NCBI RefSeq assembly: GCF_903815225.1
Contig: NZ_LR813084.1
Location: 3,576,501 to 3,640,500, forward strand
DNA length: 64,000 nucleotides
Direction: 5' to 3'
Source of the DNA: Delftia tsuruhatensis
GTDB lineage: Bacteria > Pseudomonadota > Gammaproteobacteria > Burkholderiales > Burkholderiaceae_C
A program made the position numbers and the translations under genes. The notes beneath the pieces are model-generated. The model was given only the letters and a program-made list of their open reading frames with translations. It was not told the DNA's origin and did no database searches. Positions 45,960 to 53,638 of this stretch are shown in pieces. Numbering within the stretch: the stretch's first letter is position 1; every line of letters begins with the position of its first letter.

Positions 45960-46463
45960 TCAATCCGGAAAGAAGCAGCGCATGGCCGCCTTGGCCAGAT
46001 GCCGCTTGACGGTGGAGATGGAAATGCCCAGCTCGGCCGCGATCTCGCCATGGCTGAGTCCTTCGAGCTGGGCCAGCAAAAAGGCCTGCTTGGCCAGTGC
46101 GGGCAGCCGGCCCAGGCGGCGGTCGATCTCCACAAGGGTCTCCAGCAGCATGAGCCGGACCTCGGGCGGCGGCGCCACGGGCTCGGGCATGGCGGCCAGG
46201 GCGTCGAGGTAGGCCTGCTCGATGGCACGGCGCCGCACCTGGTTGATCAGCAGGTTGCGCGCGATGGTGGTCAGATAGGCGCGCGGCTCCCGGACCTGGT
46301 CCAGGCCCCGGGCCGTGAGCACCTTCAGGAACGTGCCCTGCGCCAGGTCGGCCGCGTCGAAGGCATTGCCCACCTTCTTGCGCAGCCAGCCCTGCAACCA
46401 GCCGTGGTGGGCCAGGTACAGGGCTGTGACTTCTCGGTGCTGGGGGGCGGAGGCGGATGGCAT
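45960..46463 (-). CDS. FecI-type ECF sigma factor (cassette 2)
   Basis: 167 aa iron-starvation sigma factor. Region 2 shows YLAHHGWLQGWLRKKVGNAF, DAADLAQGTFLKVL and AYLTTIARNLLINQVRRR; region 4 shows LPALAKQAFLLAQLEGLSHG and LGISISTVKRHLAKAAM. The start at 46463 gives MPSASAPQHREVTALYL. A Fur-box palindrome lies 44 bases upstream. The FecR gene follows with no gap or a short overlap. It should direct transcription of receptor 2. Confidence 0.93.
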   Translation of the reverse strand: MPSASAPQHREVTALYLAHHGWLQGWLRKKVGNAFDAADLAQGTFLKVLTARGLDQVREPRAYLTTIARNLLINQVRRRAIEQAYLDALAAMPEPVAPPPEVRLMLLETLVEIDRRLGRLPALAKQAFLLAQLEGLSHGEIAAELGISISTVKRHLAKAAMRCFFPD

Positions 46464-46506
46464 GGCAGGTCCCGATTCCCTTGGGGGCGGGGCCCGCAAT
46501 CAAACA

Positions 46507-46517
46507 AGAATCATTCT
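46507..46517. promoter_or_regulatory. Probable Fur box, copy 2 (before fecI of cassette 2)
   Basis: AGAATCATTCT palindrome, 44 bases before the sigma-factor start. It shares the longer word AACAAGAATCATTCT with copy 3. Confidence 0.78.
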
Positions 46518-46551
46518 TATTCGATTGTATCCATGCCAGCCTGTCTCTGCT

Positions 46552-49035
46552 TCAGAAGCGGTAGCGCGCCGTCAGCAGCACATTGCGCGGTGCCCCGAAA
46601 TGGTTGTTGTCCTGAGTACTGCCAATGGCCTGGTAGTAGTACTTATCCGTGAGGTTGTTGATGTTCAGCCGTATATCCAGCTGCCGGCTGAATTGGTAGC
46701 TCGCCGTGAGGTCCACCAGCGTATACCCCCCCTGGCGCACGCCGTAGCCGGCCGAGCGGGTCTCGCTGCGCGTGCGCACGGATCCACCCAGGGACCAGCG
46801 CTGCCAGGCGCCCGGCAACTGGTAGCGGGCCGACAGCTTGAGCAGATGGCGAGGGGTCTGGGTGTCATAGGGCGTGCCGGCCTTGGCGACGTCCGAGTCG
46901 CGGACATGCTGCGCTCTGTTGTAGGTGTAGCCGGCCATCAGCTGCAGGGACGGCGTGACGGCACCCGCCACCTCGAACTCCACCCCCCTGCTTCGCACCT
47001 CTCCGGTCTGCGCATAGCAGGACGCCACCGTGGGACTGCACTGCGATTGCGGCAGTTGCAGCGGCAGATTCTTCTGGTTGATCTGAAACAGCGCCGCGCT
47101 GGCCTGCAGCCGACCCTGGGCGTACTCGCCCTTGACGCCAAGCTCGAGGTTGCGTCCCGTCACCGGGTCCAGCAGCGCGCCGCTGGCACCCTGATTGCTC
47201 TGGGGCTGGAACACGCTGGTCCAGCTGGCATAGGCGGAATGCCGGCTGTCCAGCGCATAGACCAGGCCTGCATAGGGCGTGATGCGGTCATGGACCCGGT
47301 ACCTGCTGGAATCGCTCCACTCCCCCGAGCGCGTGAGCATGTCGTAGGAGTAGGAATCCACGCGCGCACCCAGCAGCGCGGTCAGGGGCTGCGAGACACT
47401 CAACCGCAGTGTTCCGTAGGCACCCAGTTGCCGCTGGTGGCCGCGCCGCGACCACAGGGTGTTGATGGCCGGCCGGGCAACGGAGCCTGGGTCCCAGGTC
47501 ATGGGGTCCACGATCTGCTGGTAGTCCGACGGCCACCCGCCAGGCCCGTCGTCGTCGCTGTTTTGCCTCACGCTGGCGCCGAACACCATTTCATGGGTGC
47601 GGCCCAACCATTGCCAGGGCCCCTGCGCGAAGGCGTCCAGGCTGTACTGGGTCTTCTTGTAGGCATAGGCGCCCACGCCCTGGCCGAAGTCCTGCGAATC
47701 CTCCAGCGGATAGAGATACGTGCCCAGCATGTCCATCCTGGACTGCAGCACGCGCGCGGTCAGCTGGGTCTTCCAGCCATGGCCCAGCCCATGCTCCAGT
47801 TCGGCGAACAGGCTGGCGTTCTCCTTGTTCCAGTAGGCCCAGTCAGGTGTGACGCGCGCCGAACGCAGCAATGGGTAGAAGCTGCCGTCGCGCCGCGTGG
47901 GCAGGCCGTTCCAATCGGCGCCAGGGTTGTCCTCGCGGTTGTAGTAGCCGCCCAGGCTCAGTTTCGTGCGCGGTGCGATATCGGCCTCCAGCGTGCCGTA
48001 GACCAGTTGGCGCTCGTGGCGGTAGGACCGCTTGAAGGTGTCCGTATCCTGCAACGCGATCACGGCACGGCCACGCAGCGAGCCCGCCGCATTGAGCGGG
48101 CCCGAGGCATCGATTTCGCCTCGCCGGTTGCTCCACGAGCCCAGACTGCCCGTCAGTGCGACCTGAGGGGTGTCCGTGGGCCGCTTGCGCACGAGATTGA
48201 TGGTGCCCGAGGGGTTGCCCGTGCCGGTCATGAGGCCGGCCGCTCCGCGCAGCACCTCCACGCGGTCGTACATGGCCATGGTCGCCAGTCCCTGGGTGTC
48301 GTAGTCGAAGGCCAGCGGCACGCCGTCCGCCAGAAACGAGTTGACCTCGAAGCCGCGCACAAAGAACTGCGTGCGCTCCCCGCCACCGATCTGGCGCGTG
48401 CTCAGCCCCGTGGCGTCCAGCGCAACCTCCTCCAGCGACTGAAAGCCACGGTCCTCGATCTGCTCGCGCGTGATCACGCTCAGCGACTGCGGCGTCTCGC
48501 GCTGTGACAGGCCCAGCCGCGTCGCCGTGCTGCTGGAACCGGCGGCGGCATAGCCGCCCGTGCCTTCGGTCACGGCACTGCGTTCGGCCCGTGCCGTCAC
48601 GCGCACTTCGGCCAATGCCGTGTCCACGGCCGGGGCCGCGCGCCGGGCCTCGGCGACAGTCTCCAGCACATAGCCGCCCGCTCCTGCCGACAGCGCCTGC
48701 AGGTCCGAGCCCGCCAGCAACCTGTCCAATGCCTCACGCACCGTGTGGCTGCCCTGCACGCCCTCGGTGCGCCGGCCCTGGACCAGCGCGGGTGGCGCAC
48801 TGATGCTCACGCCCGCATCGGCGGCAAAGGCGGCAAGCGCGGCGGCCAGCGGGCCTGAAGGCACCTGGAACTGCCGCAGGGCCGGACTGGCGGATGCCGC
48901 CGCCGGCTGGGCCTGGGCGCTGCGCGGCAAGGCCGTGCCTGCGGCCAGGCCCGCAGCCATGAGCACGGCCATGGCGGCCTGGTTCAGAGGAAAGGGAGCG
49001 GGCGCCATGCGGCGGGCGGCGGGCTGCAAAGCCAT
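46552..49035 (-). CDS. TonB-dependent ferric-siderophore transducer (receptor 3) with STN signalling domain
   Basis: 827 aa. Signal peptide ends AQA before QPAAASASPA; the STN domain follows (FQVPSGPLAAALAAFAADAG). The plug shows QRETPQSLSVITREQIEDRG, MYDRVEVLRGAAGLMTGTGN and TINLVRKRP; the barrel ends TARYRF. Two Cys residues in an extracellular loop (QCSPTVASCYAQ) could form a disulfide; receptor 1 has an adjacent Cys pair at the same place (SGNCCYLPQG). The start at 49035 follows AAGGAAACACC. The gene lies 94 bases after the FecR gene of cassette 3. Confidence 0.93.
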   Translation of the reverse strand: MALQPAARRMAPAPFPLNQAAMAVLMAAGLAAGTALPRSAQAQPAAASASPALRQFQVPSGPLAAALAAFAADAGVSISAPPALVQGRRTEGVQGSHTVREALDRLLAGSDLQALSAGAGGYVLETVAEARRAAPAVDTALAEVRVTARAERSAVTEGTGGYAAAGSSSTATRLGLSQRETPQSLSVITREQIEDRGFQSLEEVALDATGLSTRQIGGGERTQFFVRGFEVNSFLADGVPLAFDYDTQGLATMAMYDRVEVLRGAAGLMTGTGNPSGTINLVRKRPTDTPQVALTGSLGSWSNRRGEIDASGPLNAAGSLRGRAVIALQDTDTFKRSYRHERQLVYGTLEADIAPRTKLSLGGYYNREDNPGADWNGLPTRRDGSFYPLLRSARVTPDWAYWNKENASLFAELEHGLGHGWKTQLTARVLQSRMDMLGTYLYPLEDSQDFGQGVGAYAYKKTQYSLDAFAQGPWQWLGRTHEMVFGASVRQNSDDDGPGGWPSDYQQIVDPMTWDPGSVARPAINTLWSRRGHQRQLGAYGTLRLSVSQPLTALLGARVDSYSYDMLTRSGEWSDSSRYRVHDRITPYAGLVYALDSRHSAYASWTSVFQPQSNQGASGALLDPVTGRNLELGVKGEYAQGRLQASAALFQINQKNLPLQLPQSQCSPTVASCYAQTGEVRSRGVEFEVAGAVTPSLQLMAGYTYNRAQHVRDSDVAKAGTPYDTQTPRHLLKLSARYQLPGAWQRWSLGGSVRTRSETRSAGYGVRQGGYTLVDLTASYQFSRQLDIRLNINNLTDKYYYQAIGSTQDNNHFGAPRNVLLTARYRF

Positions 49036-49129
49036 GGTCGGTGTTTCCTTGGAAAGTCGTTCGATGAAATCGGTTGCCATCGAACAGGACACGCCGCCGG
49101 ACACAAAGGGGCCAGACCCCGCGAGAAAA

Positions 49130-50107
49130 TCATCCGCCCGGAGGTGCCACCGTCACCCAGTAGCGCGTGCGATATCGCACTTGCACGGGCAGCAGGTGCA
49201 CGAGGTTGCCGAGCACGGCATCGGTGTCGACCAGCTGAAAGGCCCCCGTGACACGCAGCCCGGCCACGGCCGGATCGCAGATCAGCCAGCCCTGCCGGTA
49301 GCGCGACAGCTCGGCCAGGAAGTCGGCCAGCCGCATGTCCTGCACCGCCAGCAGGCCGCGCGCCCACTGGCCGGCACCGGCATCCACGGCCGTGGCAGGC
49401 TCTATCCGCGTATCGCTGAACGAAAGCCCGGCCCCCGCCGGCACCTGGCGCATTCCGAGGTCTTCATGCAGCACGATCTCCACCGCGCCCTCGAACACCG
49501 CCACATGGCTGCGCCCGTCCTCCTGCCGCACGGTGAAGCGCGTCCCCAGCGCACGCACGCGCCCCTGGGCCGTGACGACCACCAACGAGCGCCCGAGCGG
49601 ATCGGGGGCGGTCCGGACCAGCACGGCCCCGCTGCGCAGGAACAGCATGCGCCGCTGCCCGTCCAGGCGCACATCCACGGCGCTGGCCGTATCGAGCACG
49701 AGGTGGCTGCCATCGGCCAGCGTCCACTCACGCCGCTCGCCCGTGGCCGTCGCATGGGTGGAGGTCCACTGCGTCCAGGGCGCGACGCGCCAGGCCAGCC
49801 AGCCCACGGGCGCCGCCGTGATCAGCAGCGCCAGCGCGCGCACCGATTCGCGGCGGCCCATGCGACGCTGCTTGCGGCCCAGGGCAGGCCCGCCCAGCGC
49901 AGGCGGCAGGCCGGCCGCGCGCTGGCTCACGGCCAGGGCGCGCTGCCAGGCCTGGTCATGGACGGCGGCCTGGGTGCGCCAGGCCTCGAAATCATGGAGA
50001 TCGGCCTCGCCCGCCTCACCCGAATGCAGCAGCACGAACCATTCGGCGGCCTGGAGCGCCACCTCGCGCGGCAATGGCGCTGCGGCATCGCAGGGCTGCG
50101 GGCTCAT
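49130..50107 (-). CDS. FecR-type anti-sigma/signal transducer (cassette 3)
   Basis: 325 aa. DUF4880 domain near the N-terminus (PLPREVALQAAEWFVLLHSG), one transmembrane helix (SVRALALLITAAPVGWLAW, about 87-105), FecR domain (WTLADGSHLVLDTASAVDVR and ALGTRFTVRQ), and a C-terminal receptor-contact part (LADFLAELSRYRQGWLICDP). The ATG at 50107 overlaps the sigma-factor stop by four bases (ATGA). The role parallels cassette 2. Confidence 0.92.
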   Translation of the reverse strand: MSPQPCDAAAPLPREVALQAAEWFVLLHSGEAGEADLHDFEAWRTQAAVHDQAWQRALAVSQRAAGLPPALGGPALGRKQRRMGRRESVRALALLITAAPVGWLAWRVAPWTQWTSTHATATGERREWTLADGSHLVLDTASAVDVRLDGQRRMLFLRSGAVLVRTAPDPLGRSLVVVTAQGRVRALGTRFTVRQEDGRSHVAVFEGAVEIVLHEDLGMRQVPAGAGLSFSDTRIEPATAVDAGAGQWARGLLAVQDMRLADFLAELSRYRQGWLICDPAVAGLRVTGAFQLVDTDAVLGNLVHLLPVQVRYRTRYWVTVAPPGG

Positions 50108-50652
50108 GCGGACAGCAGGATGCACTCGGCCATGGCCTGGGCCATGTAGCGCTTGACCGAACGCAGCCCCACGCCCATCTCTTCGGCGATGGCCGCATAG
50201 GTCAGCCCCTCCACCTGGGAGAGGACGAACACCCTGCGCACCTTGGGCGGCAGGCCGTCGAGCATGGCGTCGACCTCCTGCAGCGCCTGCAGGATGAGCA
50301 GTTGCTGCTCGGGCGACGGCGCCTGCGGCTCGGGCAGCGCGGCCAGCGCCTGCAACCAGGCCTGCTCCAGCGACTGGCGGCGCAGGTGGTTGATCAGCAG
50401 CCTGCGCGCCACGGTGGCCAGGTAGGCGCGTGGCTCGCGCAGCGCGGTCGCCTCGGACGAAGGCGCGACCAGCAGCCGCACGAAGGTGTCCTGGGCCAGG
50501 TCGGCTGCATCGCCGGCATTGGCGAGCCGGCGCTGCAGCCACCGCTGAAGCCAGCCATGGTGGCCGGCGTAGAGCACGGAAATATCGCCCCGGGACATGG
50601 GCAAGGAAATGGACGGTGCAGCGGGCAGGGCAACGGGGGGAGCGGAGGACAT
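50104..50652 (-). CDS. FecI-type ECF sigma factor (cassette 3)
   Basis: 182 aa from the ATG at 50652 (MSSAPPVALPAAPS); a shorter start at 50598 gives MSRGDISVLYAGHHGW, closer to the usual length. Region 2: DAADLAQDTFVRLL and AYLATVARRLLINHLRRQSL. Region 4: LPPKVRRVFVLSQVEGLTYA and MGVGLRSVKRYMAQAM. A Fur-box palindrome is 48 bases upstream of 50652. It is the first gene of the 19.5-kb minus-strand run of siderophore genes and is divergent from the PAS-GGDEF-EAL gene. Confidence 0.92.
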   Translation of the reverse strand: MSSAPPVALPAAPSISLPMSRGDISVLYAGHHGWLQRWLQRRLANAGDAADLAQDTFVRLLVAPSSEATALREPRAYLATVARRLLINHLRRQSLEQAWLQALAALPEPQAPSPEQQLLILQALQEVDAMLDGLPPKVRRVFVLSQVEGLTYAAIAEEMGVGLRSVKRYMAQAMAECILLSA

Positions 50653-50699
50653 GGCAGGGGATGGTGCGCTGCGGCTGGCAGTGCCGGCATCACAGAACA

Positions 50700-50710
50700 A
50701 GAATCATTCT
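50700..50710. promoter_or_regulatory. Probable Fur box, copy 3 (before fecI of cassette 3)
   Basis: AGAATCATTCT palindrome in the 201-base gap between the divergent sigma-factor and GGDEF-EAL genes, 48 bases before the former and about 144 before the latter. Confidence 0.78.
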
Positions 50711-50853
50711 CAATTCATTGTAACCAGCCGCTGCGCCCCTGCCTTGCGCACGGTCAGCGGCCGCAGCGATCCGCAGGGGGCGGACATCCATGCACTGCGC
50801 CGGATCGGTATCATTTGGAAACAATCAACATCAGCTCAGCAAGGGAGCGAACC

Positions 50854-53436
50854 ATGTTCGAGACGAGGGTAGCAGGCACGTTGGAGCAGCAGGCGCTGTG
50901 GAGCGCGCTGGACAAGGCCATGGCGCTGGCGGAATTCACGCCCGACGGCCGGCTGATGCGCGCCAATGCCAACTACGAGGCCATCCTCGGCTACCCGACC
51001 TGCGGCGCCGAGGGCCTGAGGCACAGCGACCTGTGCACCCAGGCCCAGGCCGATCCGCCCGCCTATGACCAATGGCGCCAGCGCTGGGGCGCGGGCGAGA
51101 CGGTATCCCGCGTGGGCGAGCACCGCCGCATCGACGGCACGACCTGCTGGCTGGAGACCACCTACGCGCCTGTCCTCGATGCGCGGGGCACGTTCAGCCA
51201 TGTGCTGTGCATTGCCACCGACATCTCCGCCCGCGTCCTGGCCGACCGCGCCCGACAGGAGCACCTGCGCCGCCTGTCCCTGGTGGCCGATGCCACAGAC
51301 GCGGCCGTGGTCATCGCCGACGGCAACTGGACCATCACCTACGTCAACGCGGGCTTCACGCGCATGTTCGGCTGGGACGGAGAGGAGGTCGTCGGACGCG
51401 CACCCATCGCCCTGCTGGTTCCCCACGCCTCACCCGAGTTCACGGCGGCCTACCGCGCCGAGCTGGATGCGGGCAAGCCCGTGTACCGCGAGGAGATCCT
51501 GGTCGGCAAGGACGGCGAACGCTACTGGGTCAGTGCACAGGCCAATCCCGTCATGGACCCGGAAGGCCGGCTGCTGACCACGGTGACGGTGATCACCGAC
51601 ATCACCGAGGCCAAGATGCACGAGGTGCTGCAACGGCGCGCGCTGGAAGCCATGGCCCGCGACCAGCCGTTGACAGAAGTGCTGGACCTGGTGTGTCGCG
51701 AAGTCGAGCGCATCGCGCCCGATATTGCCGTCTCGGTGCTGGAGGTCGATGACCAGAACCGGCTGCATCCGCTGGCCGCGCCCAGCCTGCCCGCCTCCTA
51801 CTCGGCGGCCCTGGACGGCGTGCCCATCGGCCCCGAAGTGGGCTCCTGCGGCACGGCAGCCTTCCACAACCGCTCGGTGCTCGTGCGCGACATCGCCACC
51901 GATCCGCTGTGGGCCGACTACAAGCAGCTCATCCTGCCGCTGGGCTACACGGCCTGCTGGTCCACGCCGATCTGCGCGCTGCAAGGCCGCGTGGCCGGCA
52001 CCTTCGCCTTCTACTACCGCCATTTCGACCGCAGCGGACCAGACCCCTTCCACCAGCGGCTGGTCGAGGCATGCACGGACCTGTGCGCCCTCGCGCTGGA
52101 GCGCGAGCAGGCGCGCCGGCGCATACGGCAGCTGGCTTTCTACGACGGGCTGACCACGCTGCCCAACCGCAGCCTGCTGCTGGCCCAGGCCGAGCAGGCG
52201 CTGTCCCTGGCCTCCCACGAAGGCACGGAACTGGCCGTGGTCTTCATCGACCTGGACCGCTTCAAGCAGGTCAACGACTCGCTGGGCCATCCCGCGGGCG
52301 ACCGGCTGCTGTGCAGCGTGGCCCAGCGCATCCAGGCCGAGCTGCGCGCGGGCGATATCGCGGGCCGCCTGTCGGGCGATGAATTCGTCATCGTGCTGCC
52401 GCGCTGCGGCGGCACGCAGGCCGCCGAGGTCATCGAGCGCCTGCAGGCGGCCCTGGGCCAGCCCTGCATGATCGACGACGTGGCGCTGGCCAGCACGGCC
52501 AGCTGCGGCATCGCGGTCTTCCCCGCCGATGGCCGCGACATGGAGACCCTGCTGCACCGCGCCGACATGGCCATGTACCAGGCCAAGTCGGGCGGGCGCG
52601 GCCTCTACAGCTTCTTCAGCCCCGAGATGAACCGCCTGGCGCAAGAACGGCTCGTCCTCGAGACGGCACTGCGCGACGCGCTGCGCGGCGGCGGCCTGCA
52701 CCTGCACTACCAGCCCCAGATCGACCTCAGGGACGGCCGCCTCTACGGCGTCGAGGCGCTGGCCCGCTGGAGACACGCAGAGTTCGGCGATGTCTCGCCC
52801 GCACGCTTCATCCCCCTGGCCGAGGAATGCGGACTGATCGGCGAGCTGGGTACCTGGGCGCTGCGTGAGGCCTGCCGCCAGCTCGGTGAATGGCGCAGCC
52901 AGGGCCTGGCCGTGCCGGCCATGTCGGTCAATCTCTCGCCCACCAGCTTTCACAACCTGGACCTGCCGCGCATGATCGCCGACACCCTGGACCGCCATGC
53001 ACTCAAACCCGAGGACCTCACGCTGGAGATCACCGAAAGCCTGCTGCTGGACACCAACCCCGGCACCATGCGCACGCTGCAGGCCGTGCACTCCCAAGGC
53101 GTGCGGCTGTCCATGGACGACTTCGGCACCGGCTACTCCAGCCTCAGCTACCTGCGCCGCCTGCCGGTCAGCGAGCTCAAGCTGGACCGCAGCTTCGTCG
53201 CCGACCTGGAAAACGACGAGGCCGCGCAGGCGCTGAGCAACGCCATTCTCGGCATAGGCCGCAGCCTGCACCTGACCGTGGTGGCCGAGGGCGTGGAGAC
53301 GGCGGCGCAGAACACCATCCTGCGCGAGCAGGGCTATCCCGTCGCCCAGGGCTACCTGTTCTCGCGTCCACTGCCAGCCGAGGATTTCAAGCGATGGCTT
53401 CAGGCGGCGCCGCAGGACGGGTCGGCAGGGGGCTGA
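50854..53436 (+). CDS. PAS-PAS-GAF-GGDEF-EAL cyclic-di-GMP signalling protein (DosP-like layout)
   Basis: 860 aa cytoplasmic protein with no transmembrane helix. Two PAS domains (about 17-125 and 138-262, the second with AAVVIADGNWTITYVNAGFT and VTVITDITEAK), a GAF domain (about 270-425, GSCGTAAFHNRSVLVRDIAT), a GGDEF domain whose signature reads RLSGDEF (near 507), and an EAL domain with GVEALARW (EAL 634-636), LEITESLL, DDFGTGYSSL and VAEGVET. The EAL catalytic residues look complete; SGDEF departs from GGDEF, so cyclase activity is uncertain. The layout is that of E. coli DosP, but a haem ligand cannot be assigned. AAGGGAG lies seven bases before the ATG. Confidence 0.92.
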   Translation: MFETRVAGTLEQQALWSALDKAMALAEFTPDGRLMRANANYEAILGYPTCGAEGLRHSDLCTQAQADPPAYDQWRQRWGAGETVSRVGEHRRIDGTTCWLETTYAPVLDARGTFSHVLCIATDISARVLADRARQEHLRRLSLVADATDAAVVIADGNWTITYVNAGFTRMFGWDGEEVVGRAPIALLVPHASPEFTAAYRAELDAGKPVYREEILVGKDGERYWVSAQANPVMDPEGRLLTTVTVITDITEAKMHEVLQRRALEAMARDQPLTEVLDLVCREVERIAPDIAVSVLEVDDQNRLHPLAAPSLPASYSAALDGVPIGPEVGSCGTAAFHNRSVLVRDIATDPLWADYKQLILPLGYTACWSTPICALQGRVAGTFAFYYRHFDRSGPDPFHQRLVEACTDLCALALEREQARRRIRQLAFYDGLTTLPNRSLLLAQAEQALSLASHEGTELAVVFIDLDRFKQVNDSLGHPAGDRLLCSVAQRIQAELRAGDIAGRLSGDEFVIVLPRCGGTQAAEVIERLQAALGQPCMIDDVALASTASCGIAVFPADGRDMETLLHRADMAMYQAKSGGRGLYSFFSPEMNRLAQERLVLETALRDALRGGGLHLHYQPQIDLRDGRLYGVEALARWRHAEFGDVSPARFIPLAEECGLIGELGTWALREACRQLGEWRSQGLAVPAMSVNLSPTSFHNLDLPRMIADTLDRHALKPEDLTLEITESLLLDTNPGTMRTLQAVHSQGVRLSMDDFGTGYSSLSYLRRLPVSELKLDRSFVADLENDEAAQALSNAILGIGRSLHLTVVAEGVETAAQNTILREQGYPVAQGYLFSRPLPAEDFKRWLQAAPQDGSAGG

Positions 53437-53500
53437 ACTGCGCGGGGTGGAGGGGCAATAGAAACAATATGTAACTCCCTTGGCTCTCACGCTTTTTCCC

Positions 53501-53527
53501 TAAGCCTTGTCGGGGATCGACCGATAA
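53501..53527 (+). promoter_or_regulatory. Flagellar sigma-28 (FliA)-type promoter of the chemoreceptor gene
   Basis: TAAGCCTT (53501-53508), 11-base spacer, ACCGATAA (53520-53527). The sigma-28 consensus is TAAAGTTT-N11-GCCGATAA; the -10 matches at 7 of 8 and the -35 at 5 of 8 positions, with exact spacing. It lies 111 bases before the start of a chemoreceptor gene. Confidence 0.75.
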
Positions 53528-53638
53528 CAGCGGCATGGCGGTGCGCAGTTGCAACGCTGCCGGTCGCCCGTCAGCCCGGATCTCCCCTGCCCCAGCCGCC
53601 CATACGCTTTCGCTCTTTGCCGCACGGCACCTCCCACC

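Noticed and set aside
31094-50652. Siderophore biosynthesis cluster (for example delftibactin-like)
   Set aside because: No NRPS, PKS, MbtH or NIS synthetase gene is present; only uptake, signalling, reduction-type and export genes.
50854-53436. Haem-based oxygen sensor like E. coli DosP
   Set aside because: The domain order agrees, but a proximal haem His in the PAS domain could not be identified by eye, so only the layout is claimed.
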